NCBI RefSeq assembly: GCF_964019385.1
Contig: NC_088655.1
Location: 13,746,731 to 13,810,730 of the forward strand
DNA from: Sycon ciliatum
Lineage: Eukaryota; Porifera; Calcarea; Leucosolenida; Sycettidae
Direction of reading: 5' to 3'
DNA: 64,000 bases
A program made the position numbers and the translations under genes. This document shows positions 63,172 through 64,000 of the stretch, in pieces. Each line of letters begins with the position of its first letter. The first letter of the stretch is position 1. The notes under the pieces were generated by a model. It ran no database searches and was not told the DNA's origin. It worked only from the letters and a program-made list of their open reading frames with translations.

Positions 63172-63255
63172 AGTCTGCATGGCCACATTCATGAACAGAA
63201 TCATGTTTTCTGGTGCTAGCTCCTTCAATCGATCACATGCTGCTGTTGACCAATC
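63172..63255 (-). CDS. Tudor-gene exon (mid extended Tudor domain)
   Basis: This 84-nt exon of 28 residues has acceptor GTTATAG before GATTGG and donor CAGACT before GTAAGT. DWSTAACDRLKELAPENMIL fits the 'W-S-x-x-A-x-x-x-F-x-x-L' helix that lies between the Tudor core and the last strands. It joins in frame with the next exon. The Tudor aromatic cage itself would be on an earlier exon, not seen here. Confidence 0.65.
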
Positions 63256-63257
63256 CT

Positions 63258-63326
63258 ATAACACACACACGCGCACACACACATACACACACGCACGCAC
63301 ACACACACACACACACGCACACAATG
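63258..63326. repeat. (AC)n microsatellite
   Basis: An interrupted AC repeat with CGCACG variants. It lies just upstream of the acceptor of the exon at 63172-63255. Confidence 0.95.
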
Positions 63327-64000
63327 CACAATGTATACGCCCGTCGCAAGAGAAGCACGCAAATCTGCAAAAGCACTTGATGTGCACCCACAGATTTTCT
63401 CCTATACAGTAGCAACAATAGCGGATCTGAATCTGAATGAAACAGATCAAGACAGCTGTCTAATCCACATAACTGGCAAAGCCCTGCGAATCGACCCCCA
63501 AAATACGCACATACTTTCGGGGCCATCCGGCACTATCGATATTTTTCATGGAACGGAAAAGTTTAGTTGACCCTCACCCATCCAGCTAGAATAGATTGAT
63601 ATTTCAGCCATCAATATTTTTCAAAACAAATCTCCTCGACCAAAGATCGATAATAATGGATGGCCCCTTAGCGTGGATCTATACATCTGTGCTCTGTTCT
63701 AGGCAGGAGTAGGTGTTAGAAGATACATACTAAGGGAGCTGCATTGTAATCAGTTGATCAAGATGGCAAACCTAGAGAGAATATTTAGCATTATGTTTCA
63801 GTCCATGCACACTGGAGCGTTGTTTCGTAGAGAGTGAGGAGCTGCGTGACCATGCAGCTAGATCGTGGTAAGACGATGGAGAGCAGAAAGCACCAGGCGA
63901 CAAAATACAACCCATGTCACACACTGCTTTCATTGGCACGTTTGAACTTTCATTACGTGAGACAATATTGATAAAATACACGCTGGTGAGATTGAAAGTG
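63327..64000. other. Right edge, no exon recognised
   Basis: An open minus-strand frame from 63981 to 63772 follows CTCACCAG at the window edge but ends in a stop and lacks any Tudor motif. I leave it unassigned. Confidence 0.35.

Larger units (their letters stand above)
42405..63255 (-). other. Host gene with Tudor domain: six 3' exons
   Basis: Six minus-strand exons (63172-63255, 62540-62738, 57126-57192, 56878-56985, 51306-52171, 42405-43810) have AG acceptors, GT donors and matching phases at all five junctions. The total is 2,730 nt, exactly 910 codons including TAG. Introns are 433, 5,347, 140, 4,706 and 7,495 bp. The first two exons match the second half of an extended Tudor domain, as in TDRD proteins that read methyl-arginine and act in germ granules and the piRNA pathway. 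Upstream exons lie beyond the window or were not recognised. Other exons inside the long introns cannot be excluded. Confidence 0.65.

Noticed and set aside
63772..63981. Additional Tudor-gene exon at the right edge
   Set aside because: An acceptor-like CACCAG precedes it, but the frame lacks Tudor signatures, ends in a stop and has no good donor in phase.

Overview
This is a eukaryotic, almost certainly metazoan, window. The evidence is spliced coding exons with GT/AG junctions in matching phase, a Tudor-type host gene, a chromodomain Ty3/gypsy retrotransposon whose primer site matches animal initiator tRNA-Met, non-LTR retrotransposon fragments, many hAT, Tc1/mariner-like and PIF-like non-autonomous elements, and long satellite arrays. 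The retroelement families resemble those of marine invertebrates, but I cannot name the species. No tRNA, rRNA or CRISPR feature was found.

Region 1 (1-16.5 kb) is built from a roughly 57-bp minisatellite in three length subtypes (55, 58 and 60 bp) with higher-order organisation. A complete 5,111-bp chromovirus (8677-13787) sits in it, with identical 159-bp LTRs, a CATGC target duplication, gag, a -1-frame protease-pol and a C-terminal chromodomain. A 4,546-bp segment (1-4546) repeats 7483-12028 with no difference that I could see, so a second, 3'-truncated chromovirus lies at 1195-4546.

Region 2 (16.5-37.1 kb) is a second, unrelated satellite of about 365 bp. It runs in one orientation to about 21.55 kb and then in the opposite orientation to about 35.8 kb, with another inversion at about 16.6 kb. 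Mobile elements interrupt it, each with its own target duplication: three hAT-like elements rich in ATTATGC-type motifs, a larger hAT-like element (24820-28898) carrying a nested LINE, a second hAT-like element and a palindromic element, and a miniature LTR retrotransposon (TRIM).

The most interesting signal is in the palindromic elements at 26850-27436 and 47177-47862. They carry three good hammerhead self-cleaving ribozyme motifs (27030-27075 minus, 27293-27338 plus, 47358-47403 minus) and are flanked by different 12-bp target duplications. This fits a Penelope-like or retrozyme-type retroelement.

Region 3 (37-42 kb) holds ATATGC-rich elements, a perfect 513-bp hAT-like MITE and a cluster of short palindromes.

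Region 4 (42.4-63.3 kb) holds the 3' half of a minus-strand host gene. Six exons splice in consistent phase into a 909-codon frame that begins inside an extended Tudor domain and ends in a long, disordered, Gln/Pro/Ser-rich tail. Its introns are packed with transposons: hAT, TA-flanked Tc1/mariner- or pogo-like, PIF/Harbinger-like, LINE and hammerhead elements, fold-backs and microsatellites.
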